Positions 1 to 8,818 of a stretch of DNA of 64,000 nt are shown here, one piece after another. The stretch covers positions 800,501-864,500 of the forward strand of contig JADKIE010000001.1 in the NCBI GenBank assembly GCA_016721385.1. The letters are read 5' to 3'. The notes below the pieces were generated by a model that searched no databases, was not told the origin of the DNA, and worked only from the letters and a program-made list of their open reading frames with translations. Made by a program: the position numbers and the translations under genes. Origin of the DNA: Chitinophagaceae bacterium (GTDB lineage: Bacteria > Bacteroidota > Bacteroidia > Chitinophagales > Chitinophagaceae). The stretch's first letter is position 1; every line of letters begins with the position of its first letter.

Positions 1-1165
1 TACAACTTTTTGTAAGGTATCCACAATTGCAGCTTTCGCCGAATCGCCGGCAGGTGTTGTAGCAGTTTCTACAAACAAATCTCCTTTAGGTGGTAATCCT
101 CCCGGAGGGTTGGTACCATGTATACTTTTTACAAAACTTGCCAATTGGCTCATTTCTTTAGGACTAAATTTAACTGCCCAGCTTTGCATACCCTTATCCG
201 GATACCCCGTTTTTATAGATGCATAAATGTCGTTTAAAGAACCTTTATGAATCCAGTAATCATCCGTTAAATTTGGTCCTGCACCACCGCCACCTTTTGG
301 ACCATGACATGCAGCACAATTGGCTGTGTAGGTATCACTCGCCCATTTTATACCTGCCGCATCTGCCATTGGAACATTTTTTTCATCTATTTTGTCTTTA
401 TTAGTTGCTTCAAAAGCTTCTTTTTCTAATTTAGCCTTTTCCATTTCAGCAGCATACTCTTGTGTTGGGTTTTTACCATTACCAAATCCATGATAATTGA
501 ATAAGTAAAAAACGGCTACTAAAATTGTAATGTAAAAACCATATTTCCACCATGGTGGTAAAGCATTATCCAATTCTTTAATGCCATCGTAATCATGATC
601 TAATAATACATCCGCTTCTTTTTCAATAGGTACAGCTTTTGTAAATAGTTTTTGATCAATTTTATCCCACCATGCTCTTAATGGAGTTTTTGTAGCAACG
701 CCCATTTCGCTTTGTGGCATTATTTCTCTGTTAATTCTACGAATAGAAAATGTTAGAAATAATACAGCAAAAACCTCGGTTACAATTACTGCTACAAACA
801 TGTAAAAAAGTTGTAGCACTTAATCCTCCGTAATTAGGCAATACTTTAGCTGTTACATCTTGTGCAAATGTTGCATTAGATAACAGTACTAAAAAAACAA
901 TCATAGCTGCCGCAGAGGTTTTAGAAGCTTTTCGTTCTTTTTCCATTGCCTGCCTGCTAAGTGTAACCAAAACCTGACCAAGACCCCAAATTACAAAGGC
1001 TAAAACGGCCGTCATTACCACTAAAAGTATAGCCAGCATATTATAGCTTGATGTTACAGTTTTTTCGGCAGTTGCGGCTGCATCCTGTGCCATGGCACCT
1101 GTTGCAGTAAACAACACTGCTAAGGCAAGGAATATTTTTTTCTTTATTAAATGAATAAAACGCAT
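1..1165 (-). CDS. ccoP: cbb3-type cytochrome c oxidase subunit III (CcoP), C-terminus off window, frameshifted
   Basis: This is the membrane-anchored c-type cytochrome subunit that passes electrons to the CcoN catalytic centre. The start at 1165 opens a Sec signal/TM (MRFIHLIKKKIFLALAVL) and a second TM. Reading is then broken by an extra base in the A6 run at 804-809. In the shifted frame it continues through another TM (TFYMFVAVIVTEVF), a conserved linker (PPWWKYGFYITI) ending in a further TM, and a heme-binding CAACH motif at about 312-326. The long N-terminus with extra membrane segments is usual for Bacteroidota CcoP. Gene order ccoS-ccoNO-ccoQ-ccoP is intact and tightly spaced. The second heme domain, if present, lies beyond base 1. 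Confidence 0.9.
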
Positions 1166-1176
1166 ATTGATTTAAT

Positions 1177-1368
1177 TTATAAGTTTGAGTTAGATGTTTC
1201 ATTATTTTCAAACGGAATGTTCGATAATTTAGTAACCGTTTCTTTTTTCATATTTTTTACCATTATTAAAAGCACTGTAAAAAATATTATGAAGATGAAC
1301 AATGATATGATAGGATAAATTGCTGCATCCTTCATTGTTTCGGTATATTGTTTTATAAACTTGAACAT
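1177..1368 (-). CDS. ccoQ: CcoQ-like small subunit of cbb3 oxidase
   Basis: A 63-residue protein with one transmembrane helix at about residues 18-37 (IYPIISLFIFIIFFTVLLI) and a charged cytoplasmic tail. Size, topology and position between ccoNO (4 nt upstream) and ccoP (11 nt downstream) match CcoQ/FixQ, the small assembly and stability subunit of cbb3 oxidase. Sequence conservation in this family is low, so the call rests mainly on context. Confidence 0.75.
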   Translation of the reverse strand: MFKFIKQYTETMKDAAIYPIISLFIFIIFFTVLLIMVKNMKKETVTKLSNIPFENNETSNSNL

Positions 1369-1372
1369 ATTT

Positions 1373-3512
1373 TTATCTGTTTGAAGTTGGTGTAGTATTG
1401 TTAGTAATATCTTTTCCTAAACGTTGCAAATAAGCAATGATAGCTATCACTTCTTTTTTAGGAGAAACCTGAATGCTATCTGCCAACAAGTTTTTAGAAA
1501 TTTGATTAGATTGCTCAACCAAATCGGCAATGGCTTTTTTCTCATAACCGGTTTCGTATGGCACACCTAACTTACGCATGGCATTAATTTTTGCCTCCGT
1601 ATTAGATAAATCCAAATCGTTGTTTAAGAAAACCATATATGCCGGCATTACAGATCCTTCACTCATGGAGGATGGTTCTCTGAAATGGCGGAAATGCCAG
1701 CCATCGGATTTTTTGAGATTACCTACACCTTCTCTGGCAAGATCCGGGCCCGTACGCTTACTACCCCACTGGAACGGATGATCATAAACAAATTCACCAG
1801 CTTTTGAATACTCGCCATAGCGTTCTGTTTCACTTCTAAATGGCCTAATCATTTGTGAGTGACATACATAACATCCTTCTCTTACATATAAATCTCTACC
1901 TTCTAACTCAAGCGGAGTATAAGGTTTTACAGATTTAATGGTAGGTACATTTTCTTTTACCATAAAAGTTGGAACTAATTCAAAAATTCCACCAATTAAA
2001 ATAACAACTAAGCTTAAAATCATAAATTGTATTGGCTTTCTTTCAATAACTCTGTGCCAATGTTCGCCTGTATGTTTTACATATTCTTTTTGCAGTGGTG
2101 CTGCTTCTGCTTCTTCGTTAGCTACTAATTTACCCGACTTAACAGTTTTGTATAAGTTATAAACCATAAACAGAACACCTACTAAATAAATTGTACCACC
2201 AATTGAACGCATTGCGTAAAATGGTTTTAAGTATGTAACTGTTTCAAGAAAACTGTATTTTAATTGACCTGCTTCTGTAAATTGTTTCCACATGGAGCTT
2301 TGTGTAAAACCAGCCCAGTACATTGGTATAGCCCAAAACAACATACCCAATGTGCTTAACCAAAAATGATTGTTAGCTAATTTTTTAGAGTACAATTCGG
2401 TTTTAAACATTCGTGGTATAATCCAATACAACACACCAAATGTTAACATTCCGTTCCAACCTAATGCACCAATATGTACGTGAGCTACTATCCAATCGGT
2501 ATAGTGTGCTACCGCACTAATATTTTTAAGCGACAACATTGGCCCTTCAAACGTAGCCATACCATAAGCGGTTACGGCTACTACCATAAATTTTAAAATA
2601 ACATCATCTCTTACTCTATCCCATGCACCACGTAAGGTTAATAAACCATTTATCATACCACCCCAACTAGGGAAGATTAACATAAATGAAAACACAACAC
2701 CTAATGATTGTGCCCAGTTAGGCAAAGCTGTGTATAACAAGTGGTGTGGACCAGCCCAGATGTATAAAAATATTAATGCCCAAAAGTGAATAATTGAAAG
2801 ACGATAAGAAAATACAGGGCGATTAGCTGCTTTAGGCATAAAATAATACATTAAGCCTAAATATGGTGTAGTTAAAAAGAAGGCTACTGCATTATGGCCA
2901 TACCACCATTGCACCAATGCATCTTGCACACCTGCGTACCAGCTATAACTTTTTAACCAGGTATATGGCAACTCTCCGGAACGTACAATATGCAGTACCG
3001 CTACCGTAACAAACGTTGCTATATAAAACCAAACCGCTACATACAAATGTTTTTCTCTACGCTTAATAATGGTACCAAACATGTTCCAACCAAATACTAC
3101 CCAAATAAGGGTGATAGCAATGTCAATTGGCCAAATAAGTTCGGCATACTCTGCTCCGTTTGTAAGCCCAATTGGCAATGTTATAGCAGCCGAAACAATA
3201 ATTAGCTGCCAGCCCCAAAAATGGATATTACTTAGCTTATCGCTAAACATTCTGGCCTTACATAACCTCTGCAAGGAATAATAAACTCCCATAAAAAGGC
3301 CATTACCTACAAATGCAAAAATTACTGCGTTTGTATGCAAAGGGCGAAGTCTTCCAAACGAAAAATATTGTGTAATATTCAGCATCGTTGGAAACACTAA
3401 TTGTAAGTGCTACCCACAGGCCAACTAACATACCTACAGCGCCCCATAAAACGGTGGCGTAGGCAAAGTTTCTTACAATCTTGTTGTCATAATAAAATTT
3501 TTCTACCTGCAT
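1373..3512 (-). CDS. ccoNO: Fused cbb3 oxidase catalytic subunit I and cytochrome c subunit II (CcoNO), frameshifted near the N-terminus
   Basis: This is the heme-copper catalytic subunit joined to the mono-heme subunit, the usual arrangement in Bacteroidota. The CcoN part has many TM helices with the expected histidines (GHNAVAFFLTTPYLGL, WAGPHHLLYTALPNW, DWIVAHVHIGALGWNGM). The CcoO part begins after a hydrophobic segment and carries the heme c site CYVCH followed by QMIRPF. Translation starts at ATG 3512 (MQVEKFYYDNKIVRNFAYAT). One extra base near 3404 shifts the frame; removing it gives VALQLVFPTMLNITQYFSFG and an uninterrupted 712-aa protein. The oxidase has high O2 affinity and suits microaerobic growth, in line with the nos genes nearby. 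Confidence 0.93.
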
Positions 3513-3515
3513 AAT

Positions 3516-3706
3516 TTACTGTTTGTTTTTTGTTGAGTTTTGGTTTGATATTGTAGATGGTTTTTCTTTTAAGTCATCAAATAGCATTCGTACTGATGGA
3601 GTATAATCATCGTCGTACTGCCCGTTTTTACACTCCATAAAAAAGCTGCCAGAAAACTTCCGGCAACTAATATGCTTATGCCTATTAAAATAAAGAGTGC
3701 ACTCAC
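3516..3706 (-). CDS. ccoS: cbb3 oxidase maturation protein CcoS, frameshifted
   Basis: A short single-TM protein needed for cofactor insertion into cbb3 oxidase. From a GTG start at 3706 it reads (M)SALFILIGISILVAGSFLA. A missing base in the T5 run at 3625-3629 then breaks the frame. Restoring it gives the family signature NGQYDDDYTPSVRMLFDD and a 63-aa product ending at 3516. It lies 3 nt upstream of ccoNO and is the first gene of the cco operon. It is not visible as a single open frame because of the indel. Confidence 0.85.
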
Positions 3707-3730
3707 TAGAAACTATATTGATTATCTATC

Positions 3731-3738
3731 AAAAATAA
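3731..3738 (-). promoter_or_regulatory. Candidate -7 promoter element of the cco operon
   Basis: On the minus strand the sequence TATTTTTG matches the Bacteroidota -7 consensus TAnnTTTG, 25 nt before the ccoS start. The FNR-like palindrome at 3782-3795 is centred about 61 nt upstream of the implied start site, a spacing typical of class I activation. This is inferred from sequence only. Confidence 0.4.
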
Positions 3739-3781
3739 CCGGAGTACTAAAAGTTGTATATGAGGAAAATCAAAATGGTAT

Positions 3782-3795
3782 ATGATTTTAATCAG
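3782..3795. promoter_or_regulatory. FNR/CRP-type operator upstream of ccoSNOQP
   Basis: ATGATTTTAATCAG contains TGAT-N4-ATCA, the core of the FNR box TTGAT-N4-ATCAA. It lies 76 nt upstream of ccoS in the divergent region with the fasciclin gene. Confidence 0.6.
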
Positions 3796-3870
3796 TTTTT
3801 GCCATAATTCTATATAAAATTGGCAAAAAAAGGTGGCAAAAAAGTGGGACAAATGCATTCGTTTGTTTAT

Positions 3871-3884
3871 GTGATTTGAATCAT
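3871..3884. promoter_or_regulatory. FNR/CRP-type operator upstream of the fasciclin gene
   Basis: GTGATTTGAATCAT contains TGAT-N4-ATCA. It sits 64 nt before the ATG at 3948. A weak -7-like TAGGTTTA at 3906-3913 would place it about 40 nt upstream of transcription start, the class II activator position. Confidence 0.6.
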
Positions 3885-3947
3885 AAATGCTTAAGATTTG
3901 TGATTGTAGGTTTACATTATCAAAAAATAAATTTAAATACAGCAAAT

Positions 3948-4525
3948 ATGAAAAGTATTGTAAAAGTTGCCTTTTTAGCAGGCACAATGTTTTTAGGTTT
4001 TGGTTGCAGCAATTCTGCCGATACAAAAACTACACCCAGCAACTCAGCTTCCGGGGGTAATGCCCCAGGCGCCGGACAGTCGGGAGTACAAGATGATCAA
4101 TCTGCAAAAAATGTAGTGCAGGTTGCTGTTGGTAGTAAAGATCATACTACATTAGTAACAGCTGTAAAAGCGGCTGAGTTGGTAGATGCGTTGAGTAATG
4201 CCGGCCCGTTTACCGTTTTTGCACCTACAAATGCTGCATTTGATAAATTACCTGCTGGTACAGTAGAAGGTTTGCTAAAACCAGAAAAAAGGATGCTTTG
4301 ACTGATATTTTGCAATACCATGTTTCAGTTGGTGTTTTTAAAGAAGATATGTTACAAGATGGGCAAACTATTGGTCAGGTTAATGGAGGAAACATTACTA
4401 TAAGTAAAAAAGATGGTAAAATTATGGTGAATGGTACTGCAAATGTTATTGCTACAGTACCAGCATCAAATGGCATTGTTTACGTTATTGATGCTGTTTT
4501 GCTACCCCCTGCTCCGGCAAAATAA
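3948..4525 (+). CDS. Fasciclin (FAS1) domain lipoprotein, frameshifted
   Basis: A secreted lipoprotein with one fasciclin domain. The start at 3948 gives a lipoprotein signal (MKSIVKVAFLAGTMFLGFGC, with the Cys as lipidation site), a Ser/Gly/Ala linker and then FAS1 motifs: LVDALSNAGPFTVFAPTNAA (H1 box), the DILQYHV core and NGIVYVIDAVLLP (H2 box). A missing A in the run at 4285-4290 splits it into two frames; restoring it gives EKKDALTDILQYHV and 192 aa. FAS1 domains mediate adhesion or polymer interactions, but the ligand is unknown here. Divergent placement from the cco operon with its own FNR-like box suggests it is induced at low oxygen. Confidence 0.85.
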
Positions 4526-4571
4526 TACCTCTTAATTATAAAAGCATTAATCCAATAGCTTTACAGTTTAG

Positions 4572-4596
4572 CGGCAACTTAAAAGTTGCCGTTTTT
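4572..4596 (+). terminator. Rho-independent terminator after the fasciclin gene
   Basis: CGGCAACTT and AAGTTGCCG form a GC-rich hairpin followed by five T, between the convergent fasciclin and globin genes. Confidence 0.75.
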
Positions 4597-4601
4597 GTAT
4601 T

Positions 4602-5000
4602 CTAGTAAATTTTATCAGCCTGCTTTTGCAATTCATTTATCTTGGCTTGCATTACGGATGCAATACTTGAAGATCTTTGCTTGGCTAATTCAGCAGTCTC
4701 TCCGCTAAATAGTTCATCAACCGTTGTATTAAAGAGGGTAGTCCATTGATTAAAATGCTCGGTGGTTAAAGGCATAAGCCTGTGCAAGTGTTTATGCAAT
4801 TCCATTGGATTGCCTTCGTAAGAGCCTGTGTAAAACAATGTATTCTCCCAAAATTTATATAATATAGGCAAATGATTTTCCCAGTTTACATGTGCTACTT
4901 CTGTAAATATGTAACCGATAATATTATCGGTTTTTACTTTTTCGTAAAAGGTATTTACCAATAAAATAATATCGTTGTTTGTTGAAATGTCTTTTTTCAT
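4602..5000 (-). CDS. Truncated hemoglobin, group III-like
   Basis: A 132-aa soluble all-helical globin. Features of group III truncated hemoglobins include FYEKVKTDNIIGYIF near the N-terminus, the WENHLPILYKFWENTLF segment and the HKHLHRLMPL stretch with the likely proximal His. It follows nosY by 24 nt and is probably the last gene of the nos transcript. A role in binding NO or O2, for example protecting NosZ, is plausible from context but is inference. Confidence 0.8.
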   Translation of the reverse strand: MKKDISTNNDIILLVNTFYEKVKTDNIIGYIFTEVAHVNWENHLPILYKFWENTLFYTGSYEGNPMELHKHLHRLMPLTTEHFNQWTTLFNTTVDELFSGETAELAKQRSSSIASVMQAKINELQKQADKIY

Positions 5001-5024
5001 TTACAATCATTTTTACGTAAAAAA

Positions 5025-5792
5025 CTACAAATCTTTTCGGTTAAATTTTCGCAACGATAACCAAGTTGGTATTACAATCCAAAGCAGTAGTATAATGAAG
5101 CTTAAAGCAACGCCAATTTGAGTGCCAAAAAAATTTTTAAAAATTGCTCCTGTATATCCCATTAAAGCAGACACATCCATTTTAAGCAAGATTAATATTC
5201 TGCTTAAGTCGATAGGATTTAAAGTGCTAATGCCAACCATTGCTTTTTCCATAGGATAATCGGCAAACTGAAATAACAAGAATAATACAAGGCCGTCAAA
5301 CAGTAAAGAAAAATATAGCCACAATAATATAGTAACACCAATTCCTTTGGCTTTATCTCTGGTTTTTACAGCAGCCAGCATAGCAATGGCTACAAATATT
5401 ACAGATAAAATTAACCCTATACCCAACATCATTATTCCGGTGGCGGTTGCTTCGTAAAGCAAGATAGGTATACCAGCACCTACAAAAAAAGCCAATGCTA
5501 ATGAACCGGCAAGGCCAACAAAAACACTTAACCAAATTGTTTTTCGTTTTAATGGCTGGCTTACTAAAAGTTCTAAAAACTCAGCACTGTTGTAAATGTA
5601 AATTGCCGAAAACAAAATACTTACCAGCGGTACAATTATTAAAATAATATTAAGCAAGCTTAATAAGCCTTTTGCTGAGTTATCTTCTAAATTAAAAACG
5701 CTTAATGAAATTAATAACAGAAATAAAGTATAAGCCAGCATAATTTTATTACGCAGTATATCTATAATTACATATTTAATAATTTTTTTCAT
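5025..5792 (-). CDS. nosY: NosY, ABC transporter permease of the NosDFY copper-site assembly system
   Basis: A 255-aa inner-membrane protein with about six TM helices and an ABC-2-type permease pattern. It lies 2 nt downstream of nosF and follows nosD. NosFY with periplasmic NosD supplies sulfur and helps build the CuZ cluster of nitrous oxide reductase. The N-terminus MKKIIKYVIIDILRNKIML is a typical permease lead-in helix. The assignment is secure because of the complete nosZ-L-D-F-Y order. Confidence 0.9.
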   Translation of the reverse strand: MKKIIKYVIIDILRNKIMLAYTLFLLLISLSVFNLEDNSAKGLLSLLNIILIIVPLVSILFSAIYIYNSAEFLELLVSQPLKRKTIWLSVFVGLAGSLALAFFVGAGIPILLYEATATGIMMLGIGLILSVIFVAIAMLAAVKTRDKAKGIGVTILLWLYFSLLFDGLVLFLLFQFADYPMEKAMVGISTLNPIDLSRILILLKMDVSALMGYTGAIFKNFFGTQIGVALSFIILLLWIVIPTWLSLRKFNRKDL

Positions 5793-5794
5793 GT

Positions 5795-6502
5795 TTACAT
5801 TTTTACCATTACACTTGCAATTGCTTTAGCCAATTTTTCTTGCCCCGTCTCTGCTCTTAAATCTTCTATACTTTTATGGAATTTTAAAACCCCATCTTGC
5901 ATATAAATAACCTGTGTAACTAAATCATCCAACTCACTTAAAATATGTGATGTAATTAAAATTAATTTCCCCTTTTTCTTTTCTGCAATTATTTTTTCTT
6001 TTAAAATTTCTGTTGCAACAGGGTCAAGCCCTGCTGTGGGTTCATCTAATATCAACACATCCGGATTAAATAAAAAGGCTAACGCCGCACTTACCTTTTG
6101 CCTTGTTCCTCCAGAGAGTGTTCGCATTCGTTTTTCCAACAATTCATTCAACTTAAACTGTTGTATTAATTCTTCATCCAATATAATATTCTTGTTATGC
6201 CGTATGTCCTTCATCATTTCCAGCATTTGCCCAATAGTCATGTTATCGGGATAGCGGCCAATTTGAGGCATATATCCTATCTGCGATCGGTATTGCCAAT
6301 CATGTAAAATATTTTTTCCGTTAAAAGAAATAAAGCCACTATTATAAACCACCATTCCTAAAATACTTTTTATCAACGTTGTTTTACCGCTTCCATTTGG
6401 CCCAATTAACGCAATACACTCGCCTTTATTACAGGTAACCGTAACATTATCTAATGCCTTTAGTTTGCCAAATTTTTTTGAAACGTTTGTTGCTATTATC
6501 AT
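5795..6502 (-). CDS. nosF: NosF, ABC transporter ATPase of the nitrous oxide reductase maturation system
   Basis: A 235-aa ABC ATPase with Walker A GPNGSGKTT, signature LSGGTRQK, Walker B VLILDEPTAGLD and the switch His in LITSH. The start ATG overlaps the nosD stop by 4 nt (ATGA), implying translational coupling. It partners with NosY. Confidence 0.93.
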   Translation of the reverse strand: MIIATNVSKKFGKLKALDNVTVTCNKGECIALIGPNGSGKTTLIKSILGMVVYNSGFISFNGKNILHDWQYRSQIGYMPQIGRYPDNMTIGQMLEMMKDIRHNKNIILDEELIQQFKLNELLEKRMRTLSGGTRQKVSAALAFLFNPDVLILDEPTAGLDPVATEILKEKIIAEKKKGKLILITSHILSELDDLVTQVIYMQDGVLKFHKSIEDLRAETGQEKLAKAIASVMVKM

Positions 6503-7734
6503 AATGACAGAGGTTTCATTAACGGGTTATCGTCTTTTAAATTTTCCGGAGTAAGTGTAGGAATTATTTTTTCGGTTTTATCTAACAGCGTAGCCATAAA
6601 ACTTCTGAACAGTATCATAGCCGGAGGTGTTTGCTCAATAATCATAGAGTACATACTCACAGGGCGATAGGGAACATCGCCAATTTTATCTTTGTTCAAA
6701 TCGTACCCATCGTATTTATCCCAATAGTTATTGTTAAATGTATTTAAAACCAAACTTCCGTTAGTACCTACATCAAATGTGTTTCCTATAAAATTACTGT
6801 TGATTAAATTAATTTCCATACAACTTGCCTGTATTTTTAAGCCCCAACCATTGTTTTCAAAAACATTGTTTTCCATAACAATTCGACTTGTACCTTCCAT
6901 ATGAATACCTGTAGTATTTTTTGTGAACCTGTTATTGGAAATATAACTATCGGATATTTCTTTTAGCAATAAACCGTAAGCAGCATCGCCCCAGTTTTCT
7001 TCAAAATAATTATGAATCATTTTTACATGATTGCTAAACATAACGGCAACGCCGGCTCCGTTATTTTTAAAAATATTTGTTATGTATGAGTCGTTGTTGG
7101 AAAACATAAAATGTAATCCATAACGCATATTATTAAATGAAGTATTACGCCAAATAATAGAATTAGTTACAAACTCAAAATATATTCCGTCTCTGTGGCC
7201 AGATACAGTATTGGCAATAATTTTCATACTATCGCTTTTCCAGCAATGAATACCATTGCCACTTTGTTGCTCTTGCTCGGCATATGCTTTAAGTGTATTT
7301 TTTTCTATTGTACAATTGGTAGCTTGTTGTGCATAAATGCCAAAAAAGGTATCATCCAAAATATTATTTTTTACAACTACATCTCTGCAATTATAAATTT
7401 TTATGCCGGCAAAATCTTCGATGCTTGAAACACCTGAATGTATAACCTTAAATCCATCGATCACCACTCCATTACATTTTATAGAAACAACTTCGTACTT
7501 ACTTTCGCCATCTAAAACCGGAAAATTTAACCCAATAAAATATATTGGTTTACTGATAACAATGTTTTTTTCTTTATATACCCCTGTTTCTACCAAAACA
7601 GTATCACCGGCTTGTGCCCCAGTTATTGCTTGTTGAATAGAAGTGTATTCGTGTAATTTACCTACTTTAATAGTTTTGGCATGTACAAAAAATGATACAA
7701 AAATGAATGGCAGTATATTTAGTAGCTTTCTCAA
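6499..7734 (-). CDS. nosD: NosD, periplasmic copper-site assembly protein
   Basis: A 411-aa protein with a cleavable Sec signal (RKLLNILPFIFVSFFVHA) followed by repeated right-handed beta-helix turns rich in Asn (for example GIHMEGTSRIVMENNVFENN), the CASH/NosD fold. It delivers material to NosZ together with NosFY. The start appears to be TTG at 7734, overlapping the nosL stop (TTGA). No ATG fits as well before the signal peptide, so I keep TTG. Confidence 0.92.
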   Translation of the reverse strand: MRKLLNILPFIFVSFFVHAKTIKVGKLHEYTSIQQAITGAQAGDTVLVETGVYKEKNIVISKPIYFIGLNFPVLDGESKYEVVSIKCNGVVIDGFKVIHSGVSSIEDFAGIKIYNCRDVVVKNNILDDTFFGIYAQQATNCTIEKNTLKAYAEQEQQSGNGIHCWKSDSMKIIANTVSGHRDGIYFEFVTNSIIWRNTSFNNMRYGLHFMFSNNDSYITNIFKNNGAGVAVMFSNHVKMIHNYFEENWGDAAYGLLLKEISDSYISNNRFTKNTTGIHMEGTSRIVMENNVFENNGWGLKIQASCMEINLINSNFIGNTFDVGTNGSLVLNTFNNNYWDKYDGYDLNKDKIGDVPYRPVSMYSMIIEQTPPAMILFRSFMATLLDKTEKIIPTLTPENLKDDNPLMKPLSL

Positions 7735-8161
7735 GGTTTTATTAATTCTGTCCAGATAATAACATTACCCTGCAAGGTTTGTTGTATTTTTTGTAAGCTA
7801 TCATTATTGTCAAATGCGGCAATATTGCCATTCATAGGGCTTCGTAAGTTTTGGCTTTTTAAAAGCAATGCATTATTTACATTAATTAATTGGTGATTGC
7901 CGCTATAATTTGTGATGTAAATATTTTTTATATTGCTTTGCTCTACATCTTTTGTTTTAAGATAGTTTAATATACAAATGGCGTCATCGAATTTGTAAAT
8001 ACGCCCTTTTTTGTAATTAGTTCTGCTCCAAATTTTTCGTCGCTTATTGTCATTTTACAAAAATGGCAATTATCTACGCCAATCTTAATGGGCTCTGGTC
8101 CCCTATTACACGAAGAAATAAATATGGATACAGCCAACAGCAGTGCAAGATTACCTGCATC
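7731..8161 (-). CDS. nosL: NosL, copper chaperone lipoprotein, frameshifted and read through from the preceding membrane protein
   Basis: A lipoprotein that carries copper to NosZ. The lipobox-like AVSIFISSC is followed by the NosL Cu(I) motif DNCHFCKMTI. The frame breaks at a T6 run (8007-8012) with one base missing. Restored, it continues GRIYKFDDAICILNYL to RSPMNGNIAAF and ends at a TGA overlapping the nosD TTG start. The 5' boundary is unclear: no ATG in this frame precedes the lipoprotein signal, and the frame is open into the upstream membrane protein, giving one 338-aa reading frame from 8746. Either this is a true fusion or paired indels hide the natural stop and start. The start given is approximate. 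Confidence 0.8.
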
Positions 8162-8746
8162 TATTTTCTTTTTGCTTATTCTCCATTCTGCCACTACACC
8201 AAAAAATAATAATACTCCAACAGATATAAAAATCCAACCGCCAATATCCGGCAATGAGTATGCCCCAAAATTCAGTAATTGTTTAAACCCAATTAACGGA
8301 GGCTGATAAGCCATGCCTGGTACAATTATAGCTGCATCCGGATTTAAGTTGTGCCCGTAATTATATTCCCATTTCCAAAAATCGTACATGGCAATTATAC
8401 CAAATGCCACAAATAATATGAACAATGCATTCATCCATTTACGTTTTGCAATTACAGCAACTAATATAAAAGCCGCTGCAAAAAAGCCAATGATATATGG
8501 AAGAAGTGTAAACTCAATAAAATCTTGCGTATGCATTGTTTTCATTCCAATATAATGGTTTAGTCCATTTATGATATCAACATTACCAGCTAATTTGTTT
8601 GGATAAATTAATAAGGTTAATCCCTCAGGATATTGTGGGGCTTCCAAATCTATTCGCCACATAGGTAAAAATAATACGGCAACCAATGCAGCGCCACATA
8701 AAATTAACATTACTCTTATCCATCCTTGTATTCTTGAGTTTTTCAT
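8162..8746 (-). CDS. nos-cluster membrane protein between nosZ and nosL
   Basis: A region of about 195 aa with several TM helices (residues about 8-28, 70-95, 103-120 and 165-185). It carries a large periplasmic loop with PMWRIDLEAPQYPEGL and the segment YDFWKWEYNYGHNLNP. Similar uncharacterised membrane proteins occur at this place in Bacteroidota nos clusters, so a role in N2O reductase maturation or electron supply is likely but unproven. Start choice: the frame is open to 8818, but the nosZ terminator hairpin occupies 8765-8795, so ATG 8746 (MKNSRIQGW) or ATG 8764 are the sensible starts. It is in frame with nosL downstream. Confidence 0.65.
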
Positions 8747-8764
8747 TTTGCTTTTTTTATTCAT

Positions 8765-8795
8765 AAAAAAGGGGCAGGCATAAAAACCCTGCCCC
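8765..8795 (-). terminator. Intrinsic terminator/attenuator between nosZ and the downstream nos genes
   Basis: On the minus strand GGGGCAGG, a 9-nt loop, CCTGCCCC and then six T form a strong intrinsic terminator just after the nosZ stop. It would lower expression of the assembly genes relative to nosZ. Confidence 0.85.
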
Positions 8796-8818
8796 AACCT
8801 TATTTTTTGCTTAATCAA

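Noticed and set aside
3706..4026. 106-codon minus-strand open frame in the cco/fasciclin divergent region
   Set aside because: It runs across the promoter region and antisense into the fasciclin gene. The real minus-strand gene here is ccoS, starting at 3706.
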